From the NCBI GenBank assembly GCA_021229015.1, contig CM037785.1, positions 3,440,350-3,504,349 on the forward strand: a stretch of DNA of 64,000 bases, in the 5' to 3' direction. The translations under genes and the position numbers were made by a program. Positions 1 through 12,077 of this stretch are shown here, one piece after another. The number at the start of each line of letters is the position of its first letter. The stretch's first letter is position 1. The notes under the pieces were generated by a model, which saw only the letters and a list, made by a program, of their open reading frames with translations, ran no database searches and was not told the DNA's origin. This stretch comes from Solen grandis. Taxonomy: Eukaryota; Mollusca; Bivalvia; Adapedonta; Solenidae.

Positions 1-243
1 TTATTGCAATGGCTTAATAAAGTTTATTTTAACGTATTTTAAACAGTTTATTAATGCCATTCATGTATATATTTTTCAGAATGTACTTTTTGTATGTATC
101 ATTTCGGATTTTAAAGATATTGAAATACTGCTCAAATATAGTTCATCTCTCACTTCATCCCCAGAGAATATGGTTCATTAATATCTGTTTGAGATATAGA
201 ATGTGTAATTCATATGTAAACATTCACAGTTTTAATCGTAAAT

Positions 244-308
244 TCGGGACTAGAATCCGGGACCTCTCGCTTACAGGACGAGTGCTTTATTACATCATAC
301 CGGACCGC
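244..308 (-). repeat. tRNA-Thr-like SINE head or decayed tRNA
   Basis: Read on the minus strand, this stretch has an anticodon-arm-like hairpin at 265-281 (CTCGT / GCGAG around the loop CCTGTAA, giving anticodon TGT). A B-box-like segment follows (GGTCCCGGATTCTAGTCC). The upstream D-arm/A-box part is degenerate and no good acceptor stem forms. This fits the tRNA-derived head of an old SINE, or a dead tRNA copy, better than a functional tRNA gene. Confidence 0.45.
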
Positions 309-2034
309 TTACACACGTGTCTTATCGATATAGGATACTTATAGGCCGTTACATTAACAATTGTATAATTAGGTAAAATTTGATATCTGGTAAATCTATA
401 TTGTCTTGGTCTACAAAAAGTATCCTATTTCTTTTATCGAAGCGACAAAGTTCTTTTGGTAAATGTTAATAAGTTTAACTTTTCAATGTTGAATGTTAAC
501 TTTTTCTTTTTGAGAATATTGAATGTTTATATGTTCAAAGTGTCAATTCGGAATGTTTAGAAGGTTTTTCTTGTCAAAGACTTACAAATTTAAAGCAGTT
601 CTTTCACAAATCTACACCCCCTCCCCTGTCAATATTGGTCAATTAAACTCGGCTTGGACAAAAAAATGTTATTTTCGTATACGCCTCTTCGGGGAAATCG
701 GTTTGATAGAGATTATGGTATCCCAGAATCAGGTGCATGCGGTAACAAGATATTCCAAAACATAGCGTCTGTATCAGTTTTGGGTGACGACTGTGGGTGA
801 GATGAGCGCATATGCGAAGAATGAATGGCGACAAATGAAAACAGAAAACCTAAGAATATTTTTATCATTCCAAATATATGGTCAATACCGTACGCCACAA
901 TGTCTGCGATGGAGAAATCACGACCGTTTCCTTAACAATAACAGATTGTGAACTGGATGACGATAGGCACTGATAGGCGTAATACACACGTATTATTGAA
1001 ATTCAAATTCTTAGTCAACGACCACCTGTGAACAAGCTGCCTTTGGTCCATTTAATTCTCTAACAATAGGAGTGTCTGCAATCTTGACCTTATACTGCTA
1101 GCCTTGAGTCAATGTCATGACACTTTTGATATAAGAAATAAATGATACCCCCAACGATATATGCTGGCTGAACCTGATGACATTCTTGTAGCGGTAACGC
1201 AGCATAACACACCACACAGCCAATATAGCTTCATCCATAATTTGTAACGGTACAAAACAGCAATGGCTTGGCTTTTGATTTTTCTTTATGAACACACACC
1301 CAATAATACTTATCTTCCTTTTATTAATCTTAGGTTGAGCTATATGATGTGGATTCAGTTGTTTTAATTATTAAATAATAAAGGCATTACTTCAGTTTGG
1401 AGGCTAATTTCATTTTCAACAATTTTTTTCAGGTGATTTTTTATTAATTTGAACTGATATATGTTTTGTTGCTAACAATATTTATGAATGATACAAACTA
1501 CAGTGATCTGGATTAACAAACAAGTTTGTGTTTAGCGTTATGCATTTTTAGAGAAAAATCTCGAAATTAAGAGCCATTTGGACATCAAGATACCGCTATG
1601 CCAACTAGTCCTGAAACATTCTTACATACTGAGTTCCAAACAAGGTTTGTATGCTATTAACATTTAAATAACGACTGCTGGTGGTAGAACCTACATTTCA
1701 TTTTCAGAGGCAGATGCACTTACCATTAAGGTAATGGGCCTTGTATGTCAAACTAAGAGTTTGCAAGGCATCAGTGACGTCATAACATGACAGAACGTGT
1801 GTCTGATATATACATGCGATAATTATACATGGATTAAACAAGTGCTTAGATCAATAGAATTTTGTCTTGATAATGCGATACATAAATTAAACTGTATACT
1901 TGTATTGTCACTTCATAAATATTTGTGTGTTTCGGTATTTTATCCATATTCTTTTGCAAAGCTACAATTTTTGAAATAGGTAACATTTTACAACTTATGA
2001 CGGAATTGTAGTTATTAATGATGATAATGAGGAG

Positions 2035-2085
2035 AAGGAGGATGATGGTAAAGATGATACTGATGATGATGATGATGATATTTTC
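2035..2085. repeat. GAT/GAG-rich microsatellite
   Basis: An imperfect trinucleotide tract (GAGGAT, GATGAT, ACTGATGATGATGATGATGAT). The open frames across it in both directions are a consequence of the simple repeat. Confidence 0.8.
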
Positions 2086-3249
2086 GGGAGGTTGCTCAAA
2101 CCTTGTAAACATCTAATGTTCAAGTATTAATATATTGGTCTGCTACATCAATTTTAGCAACAAAAACAAAGACGTCCATAGCTCGTTTGCACGTTATGGA
2201 AATAGAATGTACTTGGACCACATTTTAGTTTAAAAGTGTGTTATTTATAGTTATTGATTATAATCTATAATAATTGATAATAAACATCATACCGCTGGAT
2301 AGATGTATATACGTGTAGTCAAACTATTATTTGACTTTCGTTCAGTGAAATGATTGGGATTATTATTTTTGATATTTATTCACTATTTATAGATATCCTG
2401 ATCATTATGTTTTCTTATATTATGATTGTTAGAAAAACAAAGCAGTTGATATTATATATTTAAACACTATATAGAAAAATACTCAAATGTTTTATTGAAC
2501 ATAATTAGAACAAAAATACACAATTGCTTCACCTTGGCATGCTTTAATCCAGGTTGTATTAACTACACAAAGTATGTATAGTGCTATCTTCCATAAACAC
2601 AAATTGCAATTATGTTTGTATATTATCTTTGTGTGTATTGTTTATACCTGTTTAATACTATTGTAATTATATTGTATTTATACACTAAAAGGTGTTACTG
2701 GAACTGTCTGCTTTCGCAATAAAAATGAAATTTAATATTACTGCATTTGGCTTGATTGTATTAAAATATGCATGTACTCAGTCGAGTACATTTCGCCTTG
2801 AAGTTTTATGCTCGAACATTTAAAATCAAACAATTCGTTTAACAAAATTACAAAGATGGTTTATTTATATTTAATAACAATATGAAACTAAATAAAAGAA
2901 TAAAGTGTATTCTATGCGAAAAAGCTTTCCATAATTGAAAGGTGGCGACAACATTGCATTTAAAAATCAAGTCACAACAGAATATATACCAAATCAAAGG
3001 CGACTAATCTCACTGGCACTAGACCCACATAATTTTGCTGTATAGGACCAGTATCATTACAAATATGCCTAAGCCACAGAGTGATTACCACATCGCATGG
3101 ATTGCAAACGCACACGTATCCTGTTGCGATAATGCCACGGATTTTGTGAAAAGTATAGATAAATAGTGCAGACGTTTCAAGATATTCATGTCCGCGTAGA
3201 ACATCGTTTTAGCATTTTAAATTTAAATTATAAAAACCGTGTACAAAGG

Positions 3250-3474
3250 TCAATGGTAGTGACGCACAAAGTTTCGAGCGAGGTCAGGTTCCATTCTTTG
3301 CCATGTTTCAGTATCAAAATGTAACGTGCGCGAAATATAACGACACATTTGTCGAGAAGGCGATGCAAAAAAAAAATCTCTCCTGTCTATCCGTGTGTCT
3401 TCCGTAATAAGATCTTTCATGATTTTATATTGCTCTTCCATTAAACATGCAAGATTAAATTTCAAAGGTAACAT
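3250..3474 (-). CDS. hypothetical ORF or exon, 74 codons
   Basis: I do not recognise this ORF. It has a protein-like, non-repetitive composition, unlike other short frames nearby: many charged residues, a segment RRDFFFASPSRQMCRYISRT, and an amphipathic C-terminus ending DLARNFVRHYH before a TGA stop. An A run in the + strand sits in the codons for FFF. It could be a terminal exon or a fragment of a dispersed gene. No neighbour gene supports it and no splice acceptor was established. Confidence 0.25.
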   Translation of the reverse strand: MLPLKFNLACLMEEQYKIMKDLITEDTRIDRRDFFFASPSRQMCRYISRTLHFDTETWQRMEPDLARNFVRHYH

Positions 3475-4739
3475 AGCAACAAGAAACTAAACGAGAGAGT
3501 TTGCCAAATTATTAGATTTAACCTTTATTAATTAAGACTGCATACATACGCAAATTAAAGGAGAAATTAAAAATCGCAATTTAGCCCGGGTGTCTCTGTT
3601 CATTCAGTGATTTCATGTACCTTTACCTAGATGTCGTTATGTGACTGAAATACTGCGGCGGCTACGGTCAACTACAACACATCAACCAACAGTCAGTCGA
3701 TGTGATATGGTACAAAATTAAAATGAACATAAAATAAAAAGGAGGTGTTTTAAATACGGTATTACAGGAGAAAAAATAGACGGATAAACGGCGGGAAGGC
3801 CGGATGAACAAAGTTGACCGTGCATCAATAACTCGACCTTATGCATACACAATATAATTATGTTCTGTATGTAATTATTGGGGTGATAGGATGCGATGGG
3901 TATTATGTTCTTAGCCGTATATATGGTTGAAATTCAGCAACAAAGACAAGAACAGGTACGATTTATTTATGACAGACGGAAATAAAATCACTAAAATTCT
4001 CTCGATATGCTGCCGAAATGTAAATGTGTCGGAAAAGGTCTATAGACACGGTTACGTCAGCCTTCACTTGTACGTTGAACAAATTATATATATCCCAACG
4101 CTCTTAATGTTATTAATTATATACTATTCCCGCAGTAACCTACTTTGTTTTTACGCATATCTATTACGATATTTTCCCCTGACAGTGTTTCGGTCGTTAT
4201 TGGGTTAAAGCAAACAAAACAAAAATCAGAAATCGCTTGATTTAATACAAGGTCAGTTGATCATAGCCGCAGATTAACTATCACTTAGAGGCCTCGAGTC
4301 CCCTAAAGGACTTTTTTTTGCATGAGGACACCTTTCAGCAGGCTTGCGGTAAGTTATGTTCTCAGCTGTTTACTGTAAAATCATTATATTTCGTGGTGGA
4401 TTTATTTTCGTTGATTTTTGATCCACGAATTTATCATGTCAAACAGTTCGCCCATAATGACGATCTTCTCCTATACCCCAACAGACTCTTGAGTAAATTG
4501 AGTTCAATAATAGATATAAAGTTTATGTTCTGGAATATAATGTATTAAAAAGCAAATATACAAATTGCCAAAGAAAACTTCATACGGTGTTAGTTGTGTT
4601 ACTAATTGTGTTTAATGTACAACTGCAACTAATTTCGAGTTGGTTTCCACCATAATTTACAGTACTCCACCCACTTTTGTTTATACTGCGGTCGCTGTAC
4701 TAGTTGTGTTTTATGGTACATAGTTTTATGATATATACA

Positions 4740-4784
<45 letters not shown>

Positions 4785-5084
4785 ACACCCCGAAAATAAG
4801 TGATTTGTAGAAATGTATCATTATTATATAGAGACAATTTGATACATTTGCTGTGTATTTTGAATTAGGTAGTCAATGTGTAATGTATACATGTACATTT
4901 GAGGGAGAATATTATGTCAAATGAATGACGACACATCAAATTTAACTACCGTAAAGAAATGGATATCAAACGATGTAACTAAAACAGAAGTAACTAGATT
5001 TGCATACTGCAAATGAACGGTTTTCGTGATGATCAACAGTTTCAAACCTGATCAGCTAAGTTAAAATACCAGAAAAACAACAAA
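3475..5084. other. AT-rich flank upstream of the EGF gene
   Basis: No coding region was recognised. It includes a TA microsatellite at 4742-4780. The last ~100 bases would be the 5' untranslated leader or promoter-proximal DNA of the EGF-like gene, if the ATG at 5085 is real. I see no clear TATA element at a diagnostic distance. Confidence 0.4.
4742..4780. repeat. (TA)n microsatellite
   Basis: About 20 uninterrupted TA dinucleotides. Confidence 0.95.
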
Positions 5085-5219
5085 ATGCAAAATGCTTTAT
5101 ATATCTTAGTGTTTTTCTTCATTGGTGAATTCAGCTGTGACCAAGACTTAAAGGCATCTCGAAAGGAATGTCATGTCCCACTGAGCCAGGCCCCCATCTG
5201 CTGTGTTCAGACCTGTTAA
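5085..5219 (+). CDS. probable signal-peptide exon of the EGF-like gene
   Basis: An ATG at 5085 opens a 44-codon frame that begins MQNALYILVFFFIGEFSC, a textbook signal peptide with a hydrophobic core and a small/Cys end. A short acidic/basic stretch follows and then cysteines. It lies about 560 bp upstream of the large EGF exon on the same strand and supplies the secretion signal that exon lacks. The frame stops at 5217-5219. In the mature mRNA it should leave the exon earlier, but I could not identify a strong GT donor; only weak GT dinucleotides exist between 5150 and 5205. The link to the downstream exon is therefore inferred. Confidence 0.45.
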   Translation: MQNALYILVFFFIGEFSCDQDLKASRKECHVPLSQAPICCVQTC

Positions 5220-5781
5220 TTGCTTGTCATCACTGCAGGGAGTCTTTACCCAATATAGTAGCTATATGGTAAAACCTCTGATGGGTTATGCATAACTAAA
5301 TTACCTGCTACAATGGAGGTGAGATAGTAGGCTAGTTTTACACATACATTCATGACCTGTTACATCCCAACCTAAAGAGCAAAGCTCTAATTATAGAACA
5401 TAGGTAACCAGTGATGCACATTCTATCAAATTTTTTTCTGTTTTTATTCTGGGTCATGTATTTAAATTCTCTATAAATTCATCAATTCTTGACAGATTTT
5501 CAAAATTCTCTTTTGTTGACGAGGTAAGACATTCTTTTTTCCAATGATGACAAAATATATCACACATTTAAACTTTAAAGGTTTTAAAATCAATTCAAAG
5601 TTTGACCAAACTTCAAACTGCCACCAAACAACCAAATCAACCCCATCTGAAAAAACTAGAATTCTTCAAAAAGTACTCTTTAGAGGCTTTCGCGGCTGCG
5701 TTGCAGTCCACGTAAACCTAATAAGTAGTGTATGTTAACATAAACACATACATTGTATTCGAGTTTTCACCTACACTTCAG

Positions 5782-7248
5782 AAGCAGCAGCATTTACAGG
5801 GGACCCAGATTGCTGTATTCGGCCCTCTAACTGTAGTAATCCTGACTGTTCTTGCTGCTCCGTAGAAAGATACAATATATGTCAAACCCAGGGCCGAACT
5901 TCTTGCGACGGTGACTGTAAGCCTGGGTACCATGGAGGCTTCTGTTACAACCAATGTCCTGACCACTGTCTGACGTGTGAGGACTGGGAGCAACCCAACA
6001 CTAGAATTTGCCTGACTTGTGAACAAGGATATCATGTGGCGTACAGAAGGTGTGTGCCGAACACATGTCCTGAAACCTGTATAACGTGTAGCAACATGAG
6101 ACATTGTTCCAATTGTGTACCTGGCCATTACAACGGATCGGATTCAACGGGGATCAGTTATAATAACTGTAAGCTTACATGTCCTCTTCATTGTACATCG
6201 TGTTCTTCACAAACCAGTTGTTCCTTATGTGAAGCTGGCTATCATGGTACTGTGTGTTCTAATAAATGTTCAAATGGCTGTGAGTTTGGTCTTTGTAGTA
6301 TAAGAGGACTCTGTGATTGTAAGCCGGGCTACACAGGAGAATCATGTGACACATGTAAGGATTGCCAGCAATGTTCACCCCAATGTTTAAACAATGCGTG
6401 TGATACAAATTTTGTAACTTGTTTAAATGGTTGCGTTGGTAATTTCCAGGAACCATACTGTATAAATTGTTTACCAAACTTCACTGGAGATACATGTGAG
6501 TCATGTATACCAGGAGTGCACGGTACTTACTGCACAGATAAATGTCCTGACAAATGTGTGGTATGCCATCAACAGACAGGACAGTGTGAGCTTTGCAGTA
6601 GCAATTTTACAGGAAATACTTGTGAGTCATGTATCTCGGGAAAGTACGGCACCAACTGTACACTGGATTGTCCAGACAAATGTATCACGTGTCAACAACA
6701 GACAGGACAGTGTGAGGGTTGCGAGGGCAACTTCATGGGAAACACATGTAATGATTGTAAAACTGGCTATTACGGGGAAAATTGCAGTTTTTTATGTTCG
6801 TCTAATTGTGTTGACAACGTATGCATACGATTAAATGGAACGTGTTCAACTGGTTGCATTTCTTCCTATTCGGGCGATAAATGTTGCTTAAACAAAATAA
6901 ACTGCAAGACATGTGCCTCAAATTCAGAATGTTCTGATTGTGTTGATGGTCATTATGGTGAAACATGTCAAGCGGCGTGTCCCTCTAATTGCAAAGCTTG
7001 CAACAAAGAAAGTGGTGCATGTTATATTTGTATAGGAAACTACTTGGGTGAATATTGCCAGGAATGTAAAATCGGCTTTTATGGGCACAGTTGCGAAGAA
7101 CAATGTTCACAGGGATGTAAAAACAAGACATGCGAGTTTTTAAATGGGACGTGTTTATGTAAAACTGATTCCTATGGGCCACTTTGCAATGAGAAATGTT
7201 CGTCTTATTGTGTCAAAAACGCAAGTTCTAATAGTTGTGATAAAAAAA
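5782..7248 (+). CDS. multiple EGF-like domain protein, large exon (cut by gap)
   Basis: A cysteine-dense frame is open from 5739 to the N gap. The likely exon start is after the acceptor TTTTCACCTACACTTCAG ending at 5781, which makes the first complete codon start at 5784. An alternative acceptor ends at 5799. The protein repeats the laminin/MEGF-type module C-x-x-x-C-x-x-C...G-x-Y/F-x-G-x-x-C about fifteen times (GYHGTVC, GYTGESC, NFTGDTC, GKYGTNC, GYYGENC, GHYGETC, GFYGHSC). This resembles MEGF10/11 and scavenger receptor class F extracellular regions. No transmembrane segment is visible before the sequence is lost in the gap, so a secreted product and a membrane receptor are both possible. 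In bivalves such proteins are a large, variable family often linked to recognition or phagocytosis; a role here is inference only. Confidence 0.8.
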
Positions 7249-7348
7249 NNNNNNNNNNNNNNNNNNNNNNNNNNNNNNNNNNNNNNNNNNNNNNNNNNNN
7301 NNNNNNNNNNNNNNNNNNNNNNNNNNNNNNNNNNNNNNNNNNNNNNNN
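7249..7348. other. assembly gap (100 N)
   Basis: Exactly 100 Ns, the conventional placeholder for a gap of unknown length. It cuts the 3' part of the EGF-like gene, so no reading frame can be carried across it. Confidence 0.98.
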
Positions 7349-9861
7349 TAAATTTTCTCGCAGTACTAGTACTATGCAGTTTGTAAACATCACTCGGAAC
7401 CACGAGCGAGTTTACGATAAAATCACGCTGCAGAACGGGGAATAAACAAATGAATAAACAATGTAAACACTTGCAAAGGAAAAGGCAAATCAAACTAAAA
7501 CGTATATATAGTGTTAATGAAACAATGTAAACACATGCAACAAAATAAAAGTGAAATAAAAGGCAAAGCAAAAATTAAAAATATAATGTTAATTAAAGTC
7601 ATAAATATTGGACTCCGATAACTGTGAACATGTTCAACCATGACATTAAGATTTTAGCCTTACCAGGGTGAGACCTTAACTTTAATTCCATTTTCAACTT
7701 AATTTTGTTCCCCGTTTTGGCATCGTTCTATACGCACGCGCGTACAGGCATACGCCTCGATACGCGCATGTAATGTCTTGCTTTGCGGAGTAACCAGATT
7801 GTATGATGAAGGGAAAATAAAACGCGGGTAAGACTAATCTCAGTCACCAGTTTAAAAAATGTACGTATGATCTTTTAATATTTCATCCTCCTAAAAGTAC
7901 TGTTATTTATACATACTGTTATCGACATAAATAAAATACCGTTTAACACATTCCTTAAAACCAACACAAACGTATACCCTGTCGTTCATTACCTTCAGTA
8001 TACAATAATAAACCAGTATAATTAACCCTAATTGCGCAACTAAATTGGGACCATATTCAATATAAGAAGTTAATAATCATCAAATACATTCTTAGAGGTT
8101 TATTAAGGTATACAACCTAATTCCTCCGCTATTTGGACACAATGATTGAAAATAAATCTATTTTCAAAATATGTCGTGATATAAGAATTATTAAACACTA
8201 GAATATTTCCAAATTTGTAAATGACCGACTTAAGTGTCAATCATCTGCATAACTAAAGGTCTTGACAAGTCAGAATGTCTTCCAGTCATTTATAAGACCG
8301 TCTTATTGTTCATCGGATAAAACTATACCATGCAGAATAATCTGAGCCAAAGCAATGAGCGCAAATCACACAGTAAGTAAATGCTTAAAGTATTAGTTAT
8401 ACACATTTAGGATCGCGACAATTAAATAATTACAGTTGTAATATTTCACTTTGTCTTTTTCTTGTAGTCCTCTTTGTGATTTCAATAGTTTGTAAATTAC
8501 TGATATATCATATAACGTATTTTCTTAGTTATGTTTTGTACAGATTTTTCATATACGAATCTCAGTATTTATAATATAAATCCATTGCTGAACTTTCTAA
8601 ATAAGACATACCATTGTCTAAACATTGTGAAATATATTGTAATAAAAGCGAATAAAACCTGATAATAAATACAGTCAAACCTCCCTTACTCCATAGTATC
8701 TTATCAATTTACAAAATATTAATCTTAGTATTTCTGTGGTCCCGATCTTTGTCACCCTAATTTATATACAGAAATATTCTAGGGTTACTTTATGTGCTTT
8801 ACGAAAATATAGACATTTAGTATCCCTTTTCAGCTCGTGCCAATATGTCCATATGATTTTCAAATTTATAACTCGAAGTCGCCGACAAAACATTTTACTG
8901 ATTCATTTCGAAACGAAACAATTTAGATTAAAGACTGCCGAAGACAATTTGCGTCAGTTATGTATTGTTTTCATTTTGATAACACATTATTATCTTATTA
9001 TGTTCATGTTTCATCAAATGTTTTCAATTATAGACTCCATTCAAATCAAACGCTAGTACTCGGCATTTCGAGTAACCGAGATTGGAATGTATTATTTTAT
9101 ATTAACATCTCTAAAATCACATATTTAAGATAACATAAATGTTAACACATACTATATACAGCGTGACTTACAAAATTCAATGACACTTCTTATCCAATGT
9201 CCAATGATACTAATGAAATTGTGTGGGTTTTTTCACAATGTTATCACAAGTGTATAACATTATAATACTTATCATTCCATGGGGATACCTTACAAAAGAT
9301 TGAACCCAAAATTACTTTGGAATATAGATTTGTATTCTGATCGATTTGCAGGTCAAACTCTAATTTAACCTAATCTACACACGATACATGTTATATACGT
9401 TATTGTCAAAGCTTCTTAATCTACATGGTTAAAACATGGGTATAAAATGGAATAAGATGGAAAATACAGCTAAAGAAGCTTAAATCGCAGTGAGATTTTT
9501 CAGTATCATTTTTCAACAGTCAACCAAATTTGGATGATAGCATAACGATAACTGAGGAAAAGAACAATTCTCAATTAAGTCACTGAAAAGAAACACTTAT
9601 TTTGTTGTTTTCTTTCTGTATTTTTAAGGCGGCGGGCGGAGGGGTCTTGGTTTTTTCCTACCAGTACGTGATAAATGAGAACAATATAATTTATACGGTA
9701 TGCATTTTAAAGGTCACCCACAAATAAAATGATGTTTACTTTCTATAAATAACTTCATCTAAAAATACACATATGTATATATAACAGAAATAAATATGGT
9801 CCACTATATTTACTGTCACATATTGTTTTCAGAGCGATGCAATGTCTTAAAGATCAAAAGT
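7349..9861. other. intergenic DNA between EGF-like and VWDE-like genes
   Basis: The frame running out of the gap ends at 7443 without cysteines or EGF motifs, so it is not credible coding sequence. The remainder is AT-rich with no recognised gene. The end near 9862 should include the 3' untranslated region of the VWDE-like gene on the minus strand. I see no clean AATAAA at the expected distance on that strand. Confidence 0.5.
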
Positions 9862-10072
9862 TTAAAACTTCTGGAAATGCAGCTTGGGTTTTCCTGCAGA
9901 GCATCTGCTGCTCTGAAACACTGTATCCTGGTGCAGATTTTCATACTCGAGGCATATTGGTGGTAAACGGTTACTTGCAAGAGAAGGCTTAACGGGAATA
10001 ATTTCATAGCCAGCTTGTGTATCCATCGTGTTTGTATCTTCGATGTTATTGGCAATCGGATTATTTGAAGAC
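9862..10072 (-). CDS. VWDE-like exon K: terminal exon, motif copy 2
   Basis: 1 base plus 69 codons and a TAA stop. It contains EDTNTM and, again exactly 25 residues later, LPPIC. The tyrosine motifs GYEII and EYENL flank the second element. The acceptor is ATAATTTCTACAG. The frame is confirmed by exact phase agreement with exon J. Confidence 0.82.
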
Positions 10073-12019
10073 CTGTAGAAATTATAGTTATCTTGTTAGG
10101 CATATAGTGCAATTATATTTGATAATAACCATAAATGCACTTTGATAAAGTACATTGAACAATAAATGGATAAGTTTTAAAAATAATACAAACTAGAAGT
10201 TTATTATTACTTATGACAAGTTCTTCTCTAAGTCGCTTTTTAAATTTTCCAACGGTATATTTTAATTTTTAGTCATACTTGTATATATTCATTAAGATAG
10301 CCGAGGTTTGGAGAATTAAATTCAATTAAATTCAATTAAAAAAAATGTTGGTACCTATGGCAAATTGGTGGCAAGGGAGTATTTGAAAAAGAAGTTGCTG
10401 AGAAAATCGGTTCTTGGCTACGCCGTGTAACCATTGTGTTTACATCTTCAGCTTTCCTGACTTGCGGAGCGCTTACTGACCTTCTGAAATTATAAAGTAT
10501 CAAAGACAAAGTATAGCAAAGGCAATCAGAAAAGTTTCTGGATTTGTTACAGGTATCTTGGAAATAGTATGTCCGAAATGCATTTATCTTTACCATTTTG
10601 CTTTTCTCAAATATTTACCAATTCCAATCCCTTGCCGCGAGGCCCAGTTTTTCGTGATTATTTACAAGGATACTGCCGTGGATTTTACAGGAAAAAATTA
10701 AACGTGAACATTTCTTATTTTTTATACACATCGCCGTCTTTTAAATTATTTTATAGCTATTGGCATTTCTAGAAATCTTGAACGATTACGTTTTAACTAA
10801 ATTTTTGATCATTAATGTTTTACCGTTTTATGCACTTTCTTTTGTACAGAAGAAATGATCCTGTCAAAATGAACAACACACCAATGATGGTGCCACTTAT
10901 GGCCACTATAGTCACCACTGTTGCAGAATCTTCATCATTGTTGCCTGTACTGTCTTCATCATCCAGCGGAGGCACTGAACAAGCTGAAGTCAACATACGC
11001 GTATTTAGGAATACCTTGATGTGAACATGCTCAAGTTTAAGTCAGATTTTACATATAAGCTACATAAGTTACTTTAAAGCCGCCTCACACTAACGTAAAA
11101 CAGGTTTTCTTTGGTTTATTCAGCAAGTTTTGACTATTTATTTCTGCTGTATAAAATAATGGAAATAAAACGTGCGGGACCAACATCAAAATAAATACAT
11201 GTATACCAAAAATATATATTCAAAATATATACCATGTGTCCACTCGAATGAGTATTTATTTGGATAGCAAACCTCACAGTCAAAGTTCATTTTTTTCTGC
11301 CCATACGTGAAGCATTTCCCATCTATGAAGCAAGTGTTTTCCTACAGAAAAACAAACGTTTCTACAGTCAGGTGTTAATAAACCTCATATTTTGATCGGT
11401 GAATGTAATATGCTTGAATAACGTTTCTGTATATACCTAGTAATTTCAAAATAATATTTCAAAAAGCATTGATTAACTGTCAAAAGGGGACACATCCCAA
11501 AGTATTGATTTTATAAATGATTAGCTTAACTTTTCTCGCAGTTGCTAGAATAAATAGAATCATCATTCTAAACTAGTAAGACATTGAAGACACTAGAATA
11601 TAACCAAATACTTATCATTTAGATACAACTTGAGTTAATGAAAGTTTTACCTTCAAAGTGACGCTTGCTTCCCCATTTTCTAGAATAGCATATTCCTGGC
11701 AAGTTGAATCAAATACTACAACGGCTGAACTATCGCTGAAATGAATACCATCATTACTGATGGCGATGTTGTATTTTGTGGCAAATATCTTGTCCGCAGG
11801 CTCAGACAAATCACGCCGTTTCCGATTTAGATCCATAGCATCTGGACAACAATATCCGGAGTATATACTATCATACTCTCCGACGGTATCCAATTCATTA
11901 GTTTTAACAAAAGGTTTTCCTATTTTCATCTGTGAATAGAAATGATATGGGTTTTCAGGATAACAGTGCAGATCTGCATATTCCACGTTTTACACATACA
12001 CACATACACACATATATAT

Positions 12020-12077
<58 letters not shown>

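Larger units (their letters stand above)
1..3249. other. AT-rich intergenic DNA, no gene seen
   Basis: I see no convincing coding region. The short open frames have no recognisable motifs, and the intervening DNA is AT-rich. The only structured items are a tRNA-like fragment near 244-308 and a GAT-type microsatellite near 2035-2085, listed separately. Confidence 0.5.

Noticed and set aside
5778..6303. Long antisense and out-of-frame ORFs over the EGF exon
   Set aside because: They are shadows of the cysteine-rich coding frame with no motifs of their own.
7349..7443. Continuation of the EGF frame through the N gap to 7443
   Set aside because: The gap is a 100-N placeholder, so frame cannot be carried across. 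The sequence after it has no cysteines or EGF pattern.
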